Shown here piece by piece: positions 49,709 to 61,593 of a stretch of DNA of 64,000 nt. Below the pieces are notes generated by a model. The model did not search any database, was not told where the DNA came from, and saw only the letters and a list, made by a program, of their open reading frames with translations. The stretch is taken from the NCBI GenBank assembly GCA_015501055.1, contig JADNYV010000008.1, positions 496,001 to 560,000 of the forward strand, written 5' to 3'. Origin of the DNA: Mucidula mucida (lineage: Eukaryota; Basidiomycota; Agaricomycetes; Agaricales; Physalacriaceae). Every line of letters starts with the position of its first letter. Positions within the stretch are counted from its first letter, which is position 1. The position numbers and the translations under genes are program-made.

Positions 49709-50944
49709 ATGTCGTCAGGCCAGCCAAAATGGACCGCACATAGCATGATCGGTAAGCCCCCTGCGCAATATCTGGCTCACCATCGTCTGACTTGTTCCAG
49801 CCGGCGCTGGGGGCGGGCTCGTAGCCAGCGTGGCGACCTGCCCGCTCGACGTTATCAAGACCAAGCTGCAGGCGCAGAGAGCAGTCCCGGGGCAGCTAGG
49901 GTACCACGGCATCTATGGTGCGTTCGGCATCGCCTGGAGCTGGGGCGCAGAATTGACGGGCGAACAGCGACGGTGAGGTCCGTATGGCTGCACGATGGTG
50001 TGCGCGGCTTTTATCGCGGTCTGGGTCCGACGATTCTGGGGTACCTCCCGACGTGGGCAATTTATTTTGCGGTGTACGATGGGATTAAGACTGCTTTTGG
50101 GGAGGCGCCGCTAGGCGCGTTGGCGACGACGCAAGAGGACCGGCTCTACCCAGCTGCTCAGCCAAAGGGGTACCAGCCCGTCATGCGCGAGCATCCGTGG
50201 TCGCTACATATTCTGTCAGCCATGTCCGCCGGCGCCGCCAGTACCATCTGCACCAATCCCCTCTGGGTCATCAAAACGCGGTTTATGGTACGTCACGTTG
50301 GTAAGCTTTGGGGATTGGCTCATTGATCCTCCAACTAGACCCAATCCCGAGAGGAATCCGATACAAACATACAGTTGATGCTGCTCTCACCATTTATCGT
50401 ACGGAAGGCTTGCCTGCTTTTTATCGCGGACTTGTACCCAGCCTGCTTGGAATCGCGCATGTTGCCGTCCAATTCCCACTCTATGAACAGCTTAAGATCT
50501 GGGCTCGTAAGTGCCTTCTACTTGTGTTGATATGCATTTTCTGATAGGAGCTTCAAGAGGACGGTCGTGAAGAACCGCTCTCAAGCAAAGTCATTCTTCT
50601 TTGCTCAGCAGTGGCCAAAATGACTGCGTCCGTCGCGACATACCCGCACGAGGTCGTGCGCACGCGTCTACAGACACAACGACGCCCTCTCGCCGATGAC
50701 TATTCGTCAGACGGAATGCTCAAGACATATAGAGGCGGTATCATATACACCACTAAGAAGTTAATACGGAAAGAAGGGTGGACTGGCCTGTACAAGGGAT
50801 TGTCTGTTAATCTTATTCGCACCGTGCCCAATAGTGCTGTGACCATGCTCACGTACGTGTCTCTCGTGCTGCGATTTGCTCTGACTGACCTATCGTTGTA
50901 GGTATGAATTGTTGATGAGACATTTATCTTCACGGACGTCCTAA
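49709..50944 (+). CDS. Mitochondrial carrier, Ndt1/Yia6-like NAD+ transporter
   Basis: A six-helix SLC25 protein of the inner mitochondrial membrane. Three repeats are visible: VASVATCPLDVIKTKLQAQR (PxDxxK), ASTICTNPLWVIKTRF (PLWVIK; a Trp here is typical of NAD/FAD/pyrimidine-nucleotide carriers) and VATYPHEVVRTRLQTQRRP (PxExxR). The post-repeat signatures GVRGFYRGLGPTILGYLPTW, GLPAFYRGLVPSLLGIAHVA and GWTGLYKGLSVNLIRTVPNS also match. Start MSSGQPKWTAHSMI; an intron follows at once. The last exon ends at 50944. Similarity to yeast Ndt1/Yia6 is strongest, so NAD+ import is inferred; pyrimidine nucleotide transport (Rim2) is the main alternative. Confidence 0.9.
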
Positions 50945-51648
50945 GATATGCTATACGTGTGCTTTGGTCTACAGACCTGACTTATATGTGTATCCATACA
51001 TTCTGCTCGTTTTCATGGTTTCACTTTGTGTTATATACAATCATCGACTGATAATTACATTCTGTAGACAATAGTAGCTTTTTTGAGATTGATGGACGTG
51101 TCGAACGCGTCGACTTCGATTTAGCGTAACGGGAGAAGACTTTGAATGCTGGGCAGAATGGTGGTCCATGGGGTATGTAGCGACTCGGGATGATAGTGAG
51201 CTTGCCGACTCGGGTCATTCTAATTCGAGGAGAGCATCAAGTGAGACCAAGGGCCGAGTAAGACATTGACTTCTTTCACATCGTCAATATCTGCGCGTTA
51301 TTGCCGCTACAAACGCGAGTTCCGTGCTGCTTTCGGTGTCGTCTTGTGCAGTGCTAGTAAATGATGCTGATGCTGTAGCTCTTTATCACAAGCTGCAAAC
51401 CGGTTCCTGCCGAATCCGGAGCCGGACGTCCTTTTAAATGCGGGGAAGCGAGCCTAACATCGATGCAATTCGCCTCCTAGGGTCCAGCTTATTCCGCACC
51501 ATCCATAACGACGCCAGAAAAGGCGCCCCGAGTCCCCAGCGTCAAATTTCATGCGTCATCTTTCGACCTCGCTTGTCCGTCTAGTGAGTTCTTCCGTTTG
51601 CGGACAACATATCAATCAATTCGTATTCAGCGTGTACCTCCTCGCACC
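50945..51648. other. Intergenic, no gene recognised
   Basis: About 0.7 kb between the carrier gene and the acetyltransferase gene, both on the + strand. The open frame at 51021-51218 (-) lacks a domain. The last 150 bp should be the acetyltransferase promoter and 5' UTR. Confidence 0.45.
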
Positions 51649-53910
51649 ATGTCTTCCTCGCAACTTCCTGGATCTGCTGGTTTCAAATCCACCGCTGCCC
51701 CCCGGACTACTCCTTTACCCGACGCCGCCCCTGGCTATGTCGCGGACCCCGCCGCGCCACCCATGTTGCGCTTCCAGGCGTCCCTCCCCCGTCTCCCTGT
51801 CCCCACACTCGCTTCCACAGCCTCCAAATACCTAGAGAGTGTCCGACCGCTCGTCACCCCAGACGCGTTCAAGCAAACCGAATCCGCTGTTAAAGACTTT
51901 CTTGCCTCTCCGCTCACGGCAGAGTTGCAGAGACGACTAGAGGCCAGAGCTGCCGACCCGAACAACAAAAGCTGGCTTAGCGATTGGTGGAACGAGGCTG
52001 CCTACATGGGCTATCGCGACCCCGTTGTCGTGTTCGTCAGCTACTTCTACGTCCATCTTGATGACAGATTACGGCGTACATCGTCCAAGCGCGCTTCTGC
52101 TTTGGTTAAAAGCATGCTTGCTTTTAGACAGTTGACTGAGAGGTAAGTCCTTCTATTACCTATGACAGGACACTTAACTTATTCTAATAGTCAAGAACTC
52201 GAACCCGAGAAGGTTCGTGGAGCACCCCTCTGCATGAACTCGTACAAGTGGCTGTATGTCGCGTCATGTTCTTCCTGTAACTCCGCTCTAAAACTGCCTA
52301 GCTTCCATTCCTCACGATACCCAACAAAACCCTCTGACACGGCCCAGAAGTTTGACCCTTCCACGCATAATCACGCTGTATTTGTACGCAAAAATAAATA
52401 CTTCAAAGTACCCCTCACAGACGACACCGGACGCGAGTTATCAGCTGCCGAACTAGAAGTGTGCGTAGTTATTCCTCCATGTGAGTCGTGGCGCTCAGAT
52501 CCTTTCCAGACAAATAGATAGAGTCATAGAGAAGGCTGGTTCGACACCCGGACTCCCCATCGGTGTCTTGACTTCTGATAATCGCGACCTTTGGACCGAC
52601 GCACGTCAAGTCCTACTCGCTGCATCTCCTGATGGAACCAATGCTGCCATCTTGAAAGAAATTGAGAGTGCTATGATCGTCGTGGCTCTAGACGACACAA
52701 AGCCTGTCACAAGAGAAGACATCTCATGGGCATGCTGGGTCGGCAATGGACGAAATCGGTTTTACGACAAACACCAACGTACGTCCAATCTTAGTTCCTC
52801 GTGGCCTTTCTACTAAAGCTTCTCAGTGATCGTGTTCGACAACGGTCGTTCAGGCTTCCTTGGAGAACACTCGTGTATGGATGGGACACCAACCTTGCGA
52901 ATGAATGAATTCGTGCTTGCCACCATCGCTCTCGGAAAAGTCCCACTTGGTGCTCCCAAAACTCAGGACACAGGGAAAGACCTACCACTACCGGTGGAGT
53001 TAACATTCAAAGTTAACAGTCAGGTCAAAGACCTTGTGAATGGCGCAGCAAACCGGTTTGATCAACTCGTCGGAAACCATGAGTTACGCGTGAGCGATTC
53101 GTGAACAATCTTCGATTCATTTCTGATTAGCGTTCTGTGTTATTTTTGTTTTTAGGTCATGCACTACGAAGGCTACGGCAAGAACTTGATTAAGAAGTTC
53201 AAGGCCTCTCCTGACGCGTGGGCTCAGCTTGTGAAGCAGTTAGCGTTCTACAAGATGTACAATCGCCCCGGAGTTACGTATGAGAGCGCTCAGACGAGGA
53301 AGTATCAACTCGGTCGAACAGAAGTGATTCGCAGTGCCAGCTCGGAAGCCAAGGCCTGGGCTGAGGCCATGCTGAACCCCGATGAAACCGTGAGTAACTT
53401 GTCCATCGTCTTCCTTGTGGGATGATTGATGCCCATTCTGCATAGGACGTTCACCGGGCGAAGCTTTTCCGGGCCGCGGTAACAAGGCATCTGCAGTACG
53501 CAGCTTGGGCGGCAGATGGTCAGGGCGTTGATAGGCACTTGTTCGGTCTGAAGAAGTTGTTGAAGGAGGGTGAAGAAGCGCCTGTGATCTACAAGGACGA
53601 GTCTTTCGCCAAGTCGAACCACTGGGAGTTGAGTACAAGTCAATTAAGCAGTCCTTACTTCGATGGTTGGGGCTACGGTGAAGGTGCGTTCTTTTTGTTC
53701 TATGGAATGACTTCTATCTCACATGTATGCGTTCTAGTTGTACCTGATGGCTACGGTCTGTCGTATTCGATTGGCGATGACTACATTCGGTGGACGATAA
53801 CGAGTCTCAAGACGATGGATACCCCCGCTTTACATCATTATCTTGCGGAGGCTGCGACAGAGACGCGCTTGATGATGGAGAAGGCGCAGGCCCAGGAGAC
53901 TAAACTATGA
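51649..53910 (+). CDS. Carnitine O-acetyltransferase (Cat2-like)
   Basis: Choline/carnitine acyltransferase family. It moves acetyl groups between CoA and carnitine so that peroxisomal acetyl units reach the mitochondrion. Seen: MLRFQASLPRLPVPTLAST and YLESVRPLV (N-terminal family signature LPxLPVP), WWNEAAYMGYRDPVVVFVSY, GAPLCMNSYKWLFHSSRYP, NHAVFVRKNKYFKVPL, IVFDNGRSGFLGEHSCMDGT (catalytic His), RPGVTYESAQTRKY, HWELSTSQLSSPYFDGWGYG (STS substrate-binding motif) and VPDGYGLSYSIGDDYIRW. Length about 640 residues. Start MSSSQLPGSAGFK; the first 40 residues could be a mitochondrial presequence. The terminus ETKL is a weak PTS1-like ending. All introns join in frame. Confidence 0.95.
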
Positions 53911-54481
53911 GGTTTCACTTAGATATTCATTCTGTGGGATGTCCTCAGACTAACGATACTAATGCACGGATGTATGTATTGTGTGTGGCACGGAACACAT
54001 TTCCGGCGCCGCCCGAATTAACGACGCTTTGCAGATCGTGTGAATATTTGATCGTATGGCTGTCCTCTACACCTCCATGTCGTCTGTTCAGGTTCACCTT
54101 GACTGACCTCGCGTTGAGTAGGCACGAGTCCTTTGATCCGGTTTATAAGGACTGTGTCTGAATGGCTGAACCGGTTACTTCCTCGACATGGACCAACAGG
54201 ACGTCACAATCACGGACATACGTATCCAGTCTCTCTGCCCAGTTGTTTTTATATCCTCTCTACCGTTCCCGAATCAGTCACGTCGCCGACTAGCACGCAT
54301 CGATCTATCCCTGGCAGCTATTCTCATGTCCTCATCAACAAATTCCACTGATGCGAGTCGGAATTGATAACGTGGTCTACACGACGAATTTCACTGAGAC
54401 ATGCCTGGGGTTCGCGCTTTATTGTGTCCGATCGCCGACCACAAGAGGTGGGGACTGGCGACCCTGCCTTCAACTCCCACC
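53911..54481. other. Intergenic upstream of Zn2Cys6 gene
   Basis: About 0.57 kb; likely 3' UTR of the acetyltransferase and promoter of the regulator. The frame from 54401 is open into the regulator, so translation could begin 27 codons earlier. Confidence 0.45.
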
Positions 54482-57400
54482 ATGCAAGAGGCCAGTGCTG
54501 AAAGGACTGTGTTCGCGGAGGACACTAGTGTACGGCCGCATAAGCGTTCGCGGCATGATTTCGAGGCTGGTGGTGGTATGGACTTTGGGGAGGGTACTCC
54601 AAAGGAGCACGTCTTCATAGCAGACAGCGTGATGGGTGCAAAGAAGAGGGGTAAGAAGGTGTGTGTATACTTCAACGTATGTCAATGGGATTTCAACATT
54701 ATATTTCTAGGTGACTCTCTCCTGTTGTGAATGTCGTCGGTGAGTCGCTATATGTCATATACGCGAGTAGCAGTCTCAGCTGCTCTATCTCTAGATTGAA
54801 GCTGAAGGTGCGGCTTCGCTTCCATAGTTCTAGTTCATGCTAATCTCGGGCAACACAGTGTGACCGGGTATTCCCTTGGTAAGTCAAGAGATGTCTCCCG
54901 TTGTAATTTAGTACCTATCATGGACACAGCGGTTCTTGTCGGAAACGAGGTGTGAGTGACATCTGTCCGGATGGTAATTACTACGCGCTCGTGTTCGTTC
55001 TAGGTGCTGACTTGACTTCTTGTATTTCCAGGCGCGCTCGTCTCCGGTCAAGGAACACGGTCAGCCAACATTCACGAGCCACATCAGCCTAACTGATTCT
55101 TGACCCCAGGTTCATATTGGCGAACACGGAACAGTTGCATTCCAAAATAAATGCAATGAGCGACCGTATTCGCGACCTAGAGGATGCATTGCGACAGGCT
55201 CATACTAGTCCTCCAAGTTCTACGCCACATCCCTTACTTGAATCCTCCCTACTGAAAATAAAGGGTACGGCGAATCTGTATCATGCGACCCAGGGGACAT
55301 CTGCATCAGACCCGGAGTGCGACAGTATCGCAGAACCATCATCTTCATCAAGCAGCTCGTTCCATGAATCTGATAGTGCTTCGACCCACGCCGCAAATCC
55401 GATGGTCACCGTGAGCCTCCTCGGGACCATTTGGCTAACCCGCGTCTGACCTTTATTCAGGAGGAAAACCTCAATGACATGAAGCGTATCGAGGAGGAGA
55501 TTATTCGTCTTAGTCACAGCTTCCCGATTTCGAACGTCAATGCTCCGGACAATCTCCCTCTAAGGGCGTACATAAAGGGTATCCTGCCGCCGCGCTCCGA
55601 AGCGGAGTATCTTTGGCTTCAAATCAAAGGAAATGCGCATTGGCAGTGCGTTTATCTTCCATCTACTCGGAAAGCATCCTGGGAATGACACATATTGTGA
55701 CAGATATAATCCCCATCCACGCGAGTCTTTTTTCGGCACACTCCTTGACCATTGCTATAATTTACCTGTGGAAGAGACATGTCCTCGGCGACTGGGGCTT
55801 CTGTTCATGATACTAGCTATTGCCGTGCTGGTGGACCTTCGGCGAAAGCCTTATTCTCCTGTCGCGGAAACTTATCATACAGTTGCCAGAGCGTCGCTCT
55901 GTGAAATACCTGTCATGGAACATACAAACGTTGAAACCATCTTGGCCCTTTTCTACGAAATTTGGTATCTCCTTGTTTTCTCCGACCAGAAGAAAGCCGC
56001 TGGTTACGCTTGGGGGCTCATGGGTCTCACTTCGAAGTTAGCTCAGAGTGTACGTCCTCCCGTCCTCGTGACCAACTACTATAGAAGTGACCATTCCTCA
56101 GATTGTCTTGCGTATGTTCTCTCGTTCCGCGGAGTATCACGACTAACTGTGGCCCAGATCGTAACGTACCAAACAGTAAATTCTCTCCGGATGAAGTGGA
56201 TCGACGTCGAAGGTGACTAGATAATTCTCCGCCACACTCTCCTGACGTACTCCACAGTCTGTTTTGGGAGCTGCTGTACTTGGATGTCCGCCTCTCCTTG
56301 TCCCTTGGCCGGCCACCCTCCCTATCGCTTTCGCACATGGACTGCCCTCGCCCAGTTTACCTTGAAGACTCAATAAATCAATCAACAGAGGGCCTACATC
56401 ATTGTGAATCCTTCTCTCGGTATCGTTTTCCGTGTTTGATCTTTTTATTCTTCAACAGTCCAGGAATGGAAGCACTCTTGCTATGTCCACTGTCTCGCGC
56501 CTGCTCTTGATCTCATTTCCCAGCCCAATCTGGATTACGAAAAGATTTTGGAGCTTGATTCAAGGATTCGTGACTTCTCTGTTCCTGTTGCACTTCGTGC
56601 TCGAAATCCGCAATCTCGGGCATTTCTCATGCAGAAGGCTTCGTTGACGACAGCTATCGAGACTGGTGCGTTGCTATCAGGGGGTGCTGTGGAAAACGCA
56701 CTGATTCTTTTAGTTCTTCTCCAACTACATCGATCGTACTTCACTCGAGTTATAAGCGGAAGTGAAGGGATGGTGAACCGTAGTCATAGGCTCATACCAT
56801 CTTGCGTTGCCGTTTACCTTGGTGCTTCTCGCATGATTGCTATCGTGCAGGACTTGTACGATCGCGAACCCGAACTTACCGCTCGGATGTTGGGGTATTG
56901 GTCTAATACATTTTCAGCAGCAGTACGTCGTTTAGATGCGCGGGATACGATAGATTTCATATTAACTTTTGAATCAGGTGGCTCTCTGTCTACTCGTTTC
57001 CCGGGCTCCAGCCGCTTGTCTGGTACCAACGGCATTAGAGGAACTAGAACGAGCACGATCTTTGTTTAACTCTGCCAAGGAAGGTTGCTCCAGAGCCATG
57101 GAATTCACCGTACGAGCTACAAGCATTGAATTCCTTGCCCACCGGAGCTGATTAGCCTCCTTTGTATTGCAGCCCATGCTGGAGTCGATGATTGACAAGG
57201 CAAAGAATGTGTACGCGCGTTGGAAGATGACCCAAAACGTGCCGACTGTATACTACGACGAGGACGTTACTGAAAGCCGGATGTCGAGGGAAGAACTGAT
57301 ATTAATGATGTCCAGCAGGGGTCCGTTCCGCGCGGCCCACCCTAGCCTTGTGCAATGCCAAATCGAAGTCGTCCAAAGAGGAAAGTGTGTGCCCCCGTGC

Positions 57401-57628
57401 AGGCCATACAGCGATATTGCTACTCTCTTTTCGAACACATGGGCTCCGACGGCGGTTCATGTGATTTCGCCAGTACTGCCGCACTCGAACCCGCACGCGA
57501 GAGACGCTTCTGACGACCCTAAGACGAGTCAAACTGGGACGACGAAGTATCCAGGTGTGGACACGATGAGCATTGAACTGGGAGCGATGAATCTGGGCGG
57601 CGAGAGCGGGATGATGGCTTGGTTTTGA
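54482..57628 (+). CDS. Zn2Cys6 transcription factor, tandem copy 1
   Basis: A fungal binuclear zinc-cluster regulator. The cluster is spread over tiny exons: VTLSCCECRR (29 nt, 54710-54738), LKLK (13 nt, 54795-54807), CDRVFPC (20 nt, 54859-54878), GSCRKRGVSDICPD (44 nt, 54930-54973) and ALVSGQGTR (28 nt, 55032-55059). Together they give C-X2-C-X6-C-X5-C-X2-C-X8-C. A heptad-like dimerisation helix follows (TEQLHSKINAMSDRIRDLED), then the Fungal_trans domain with YNPHPRESFFGTLLDHCYNL, AAGYAWGLMGLTSKLAQS, a 10-nt exon giving the IVLH of the LGLHR motif, DEVDRRRSLFWELLYLD and SLGRPPSLSLSHMDCPRP. It ends GESGMMAWF. The next gene is a close paralogue in the same orientation. Targets are unknown. 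Confidence 0.93.
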
Positions 57629-58102
57629 TTTATACTCATTGGACTAATGTTTTCTTTGTGGATTTCGATGTAACCCTCTGTAAGTAGTATTGAATCGTAC
57701 TTGTTCGGTCCTGGAGATCAAGATGGACGTTTGTGCAGATGTTGGCTCCGTTGGATTCGGCATGATATCCGGGGTAAAGATAGAGACCGGTGGCGGAGAA
57801 ACGGGGTACAAGAAGGAAAATATAAGAGATAGATCAGGAGATGGCTTGTGGACTCGAGGAAAGGGACTGGGAAGGAGGCAAATAAGGGAGGAGAGGACCT
57901 GGGGCAGAGGCAGGCAGCGCGGCTTGCCTGAGGCTGGAAATCGGTTCAGATAAATGGGACCCGTAATAGGACTGTTTACCTTGACTCTGAGCGTCAAATC
58001 AACCTTCGACAGGCTTAGTCCGAGGCCGCTACGGAGTTCCATTCTTGTTCTCACTCTATGCACTCTGTCTGGTCCTTTATCTTGCTCTGATTTGTGCTGG
58101 CC
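57629..58102. other. Intergenic between tandem regulators
   Basis: About 470 bp. A purine-rich tract (57770-57930) reads as open frame on both strands but has low complexity. Nothing else is seen. Confidence 0.5.
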
Positions 58103-61100
58103 ATGTATGCACCACGAGCCCCGCTAGACGTGGAGATGCACCCCGACATCGGCGGTGAGCCCAGTTCCCGACCAGCCAAACGGCCCCGCGCCTGGCATGG
58201 TGCCGACGATGGCTACCCGGATGTTGCGCCGCACTCACAGATGCTCGACGTTGGCGAGCCGTCGCGGTCGGGCCGTACTGTGGATGTCCCGCCCCATGCT
58301 GCAAAACCAGACAAAGAGAGCGGTAGACGACTTTCCTGCAAGGAGTGCCGAAGGCCAGTAGCATATCCTGCTCATCGTTGTATTTTCCTGACGCCAGCAA
58401 CAGACTCAAGTTGAAGGTAGGGCTTTTTCCGGACGTTTTTGTCGAACTTGTTATTGAATTTGTATTCTCAGTGCGATCGAGTGTTCCCCTGCCAGGCAAG
58501 TCGTCGCTTAGATTGTCGGCCATATGTTCCTGAGGATCTCTGTATCTTACTCCAACCAGTCATGTAGAAAAAGAGGTTGTGCCGATATATGTCCCGAAGG
58601 TAACACTTTTTTTTCTTGTTCGTAACCGCTTTGCCCTCAACGGATCCCGTCAGGTGCTTTGACTTCGGGCAGGGGAAGTCGGTGAGCGCAATCGTCCGTC
58701 CATTTGACGCGTCCACCAACGATCGCAAGCTTTATTCTCGCCAATACACAAGAATTACACGATAGGATCTCACAACTCGGTGACCGTGTCAGACAGCTCG
58801 AGGACGGCCTTGCAGCTCTGCAGAGCACGGTATCGCTTGAAACTCACCCTCTCCTCACCCCCGAGCTCCTTCGCATTAAGAACGCACAACCATCCCATGC
58901 CTCCCCGGAGTCGCCGCTCAGTGCTACCCATCGCGATGAATCTCTCCGGAGCTCTGTTGACAACATGGCCCTGAGTCCGAACAGGCCTCAGACTCAGTCT
59001 GTTGATATTTCTATGGAGGTGAGCGCGAGGTCATGCCTTTATCCGCAAAAATAGTCTCTGAATCGTTTGGTTCGCAGGGCCCCAATCTCATTGTCAGTCG
59101 CCTGAGTAGGATCCTACTCGTTTACTCTGGCCTCACTTCTATTCTTTAGCCATATGGCGCGTTGGCGTCGCCGCCCGATATCAGTATTCCGAATGACATT
59201 CTGCACCTCAGTGTGGGCTTTCCGTTCCCATGGACTGTGGATGTTACCGTTCGTAAGCGGATACGGGACTGTCTACCGCCGCAGAACGAAGCCCAGGAGC
59301 TCTGTGAACAGGCATGTCACAACGCCCTCTGGCAGTAAGCGGTCTTTGAATTGAGCTTGACTCTGACTGACATAATACTCAATAGATATAACCTTAATGC
59401 CTCGGATGTGTTTCTAAGAAATCTGCTGTGCCACTGTTATTCGCTGCCCATCGAGGATGTTGGTCCTCGGAAACTCGCTCTACTATTGATGATATTATCC
59501 ATCGGCTCGCATGTCGATTTGACTCACCCCATAGGCAAAAATGTCTTGCATGGCGAAGCCTATCACCATCTCGCTCGCGCCGCTATCTGTGAGATACCTT
59601 TAATGGAGGAGCCCGATTTTGACGAACTGCACGCTTTGGTAAATTTCTGTCTCTTTGTACGTCATGCCCGCTCTTGACCGGTTGTCTACAGTTTTTTATG
59701 GTTTGGTACCACTTGGTATTCTCCGACAACAAAAAGGCCGTGGGATATGCGTGGAATTTACTGGGCTTCATAACAAAGTTGGCGCAAGGGGTAAGCCCAT
59801 CCTTCTTTTCCCTATGGAGAACCGTGCGTTTATATTGATGCCACCCTGTCAGCTTGGTCTACGTGCGTATTTCGGGCTGTGTATCGTCGTCTCCGATTCA
59901 ATGCTCTCTTAGATCGGAATGGCAGCAAAATGAAGGTGATACCGGAGGAGGATGACAGACGCCGGTTTATCTTCTGGGAAATGATGAATCTAGATTGCCG
60001 GTTGGTGAGTGACTAATTCTTTCACATCTCCTCCGACATTGACTTATGCGGATGGCATACAGAGTCTGTCCCTCGGGCGCCCTCCCTCGATCTCTTTGGC
60101 CCATGTCGACTGTAAACGCCCGGATTATAATGCTCAAGGAATGAGCATATCAAGAGAAGAGATTCTATGTGAGCTTTCCGCATGGTTCCAGTCGAGCTTA
60201 CGACGAGCAAACTCATCAGATCACCAATGGAAAAATGGGTTCTTTGTCGACTGCTTAACTCCCATATTAGAAGCCATGATAGCGGTCTCTCCTCCGGATT
60301 ACCCCCAAATGATTGAACTGGACAACAAAGTTCGAGCATACAATATACCTCCGCTATTGGATGAACACATTCAGTCGAGTGTCTCAACCCGCCTGCTTAC
60401 TATGCAGCGTGGATTTGTGTCGACGAGTAGAGAGATCGCCCTGCTCCAACTCCATCGTCGCTACTTTACAGATGCGATGAACAACAGCCGGGATCCTTTC
60501 AGGTTTCACCACAAGTACGCCCCCTCGGTTGTAGCGACTTACCTCGGCGCTTCAGCGCTCATATCGACCGTGGAAGCGCTGTTCGAGAAGGAGCCGCAGT
60601 TAAGTGGTCGCTTCTTGTGTTTTTGGTTCAATGCATTTTCTGCCGCGGTGAGCATGTCACCGAGGGGGTCTATTATTCGACACTTATGCTTTTATCGTTG
60701 ACAGATCACCTTGTCTCTGTTCGTATCTCGCGCACCTGCCAGCCCCCTAGCAACGTACGCGCTCAAAGACCTTGATCGCGTCCGAACGCTATTCAATCGG
60801 GTGGCACCCATTCTGCCATTCTGCGGGAAGGCTTTGGTGAGTCCATAAACCTTGACGTGCTTCCCCCCCGTATTGAATCGGAGCCTTGCCTTGTTTAGCC
60901 TCTCTTAGTGAAGGTGGCTGACAAGTCCCGCAACCTTCATATGCAAGTGCGAAAGAACTCGCAGCTGGAAAACGGCAGTGACAGCTCAATGGGCGGCGTT
61001 GGATCGAGTCGGGCAGAAACGGGGCTTCCGCCGTCGTTTGTTGGAGCGCATTCGTCCATCTGTCAGTACGCGGAGCAGATCATGTCGACGCCGTCGATTT

Positions 61101-61363
61101 CAGAAGCGTCGTCGCGGGTATATGTGTCGCATCTTCAGACGGCCGTCTCGAATGAGGCGGCGATGTGGCTGCCTGGGGTATACGAGTTCACAAGCGCAGG
61201 GATGGGACCAGAGGATCGACATACTTTCCAGGCTGCAGCGCCGACGGTTCCACTACCCTTCTCACCGATGGACCCTCGTGTGGGCAAGCACGAGACTGTG
61301 AATTTTGACCATGGGGCGATTACGGTGGACTTGACAGAGACGAGTTATATGGCCTGGTTCTAA
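58103..61363 (+). CDS. Zn2Cys6 transcription factor, tandem copy 2
   Basis: Paralogue of the preceding gene with the same exon plan. Start MYAPRAPLDVEMHPDIGG at 58103. Zinc cluster: RLSCKECRR, then LKLK on a 13-nt exon (58404-58416), CDRVFPCQ on a 24-nt exon (58472-58495) and SCRKRGCADICPE (58560-58599). Two of these introns begin with GC (58354 and 58496). Linker FILANTQELHDRISQLGDRV follows. Fungal_trans domain: YNLNASDVFLRNLLCHCYSL, AVGYAWNLLGFITKLAQG, a 10-nt exon (59853-59862) giving LGLH, then DRNGSKMK-like text, DDRRRFIFWEMMNLDCRLSL and SLGRPPSISLAHVDCKRPDY. The end TSYMAWF matches the MMAWF end of copy 1. The pair arose by tandem duplication. Confidence 0.93.
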
Positions 61364-61593
61364 AGAGGTACTTATCTTGGGCGTGATTTTTGGTACAAGT
61401 GCATTTAGCTGTCGAGGTTACTGTGATCTTGCTGTGATAAGTTATAGCTTTAGCGTACATATATCGGCGTAATTGGACCTTGTGTTGCCAACATAGATTT
61501 TCGCAGCGGTGGCGGTGCAGCTTACATCACCAGAAGGAATACGCCACCTTTGTACTCCCACCATCATTGCGTTAACTCACGTCTACAACCACA

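Noticed and set aside
57690..57953. Gly/Lys-rich open frame between the two regulators
   Set aside because: Low-complexity purine tract, open on both strands, no start context or homologous domain recognised.
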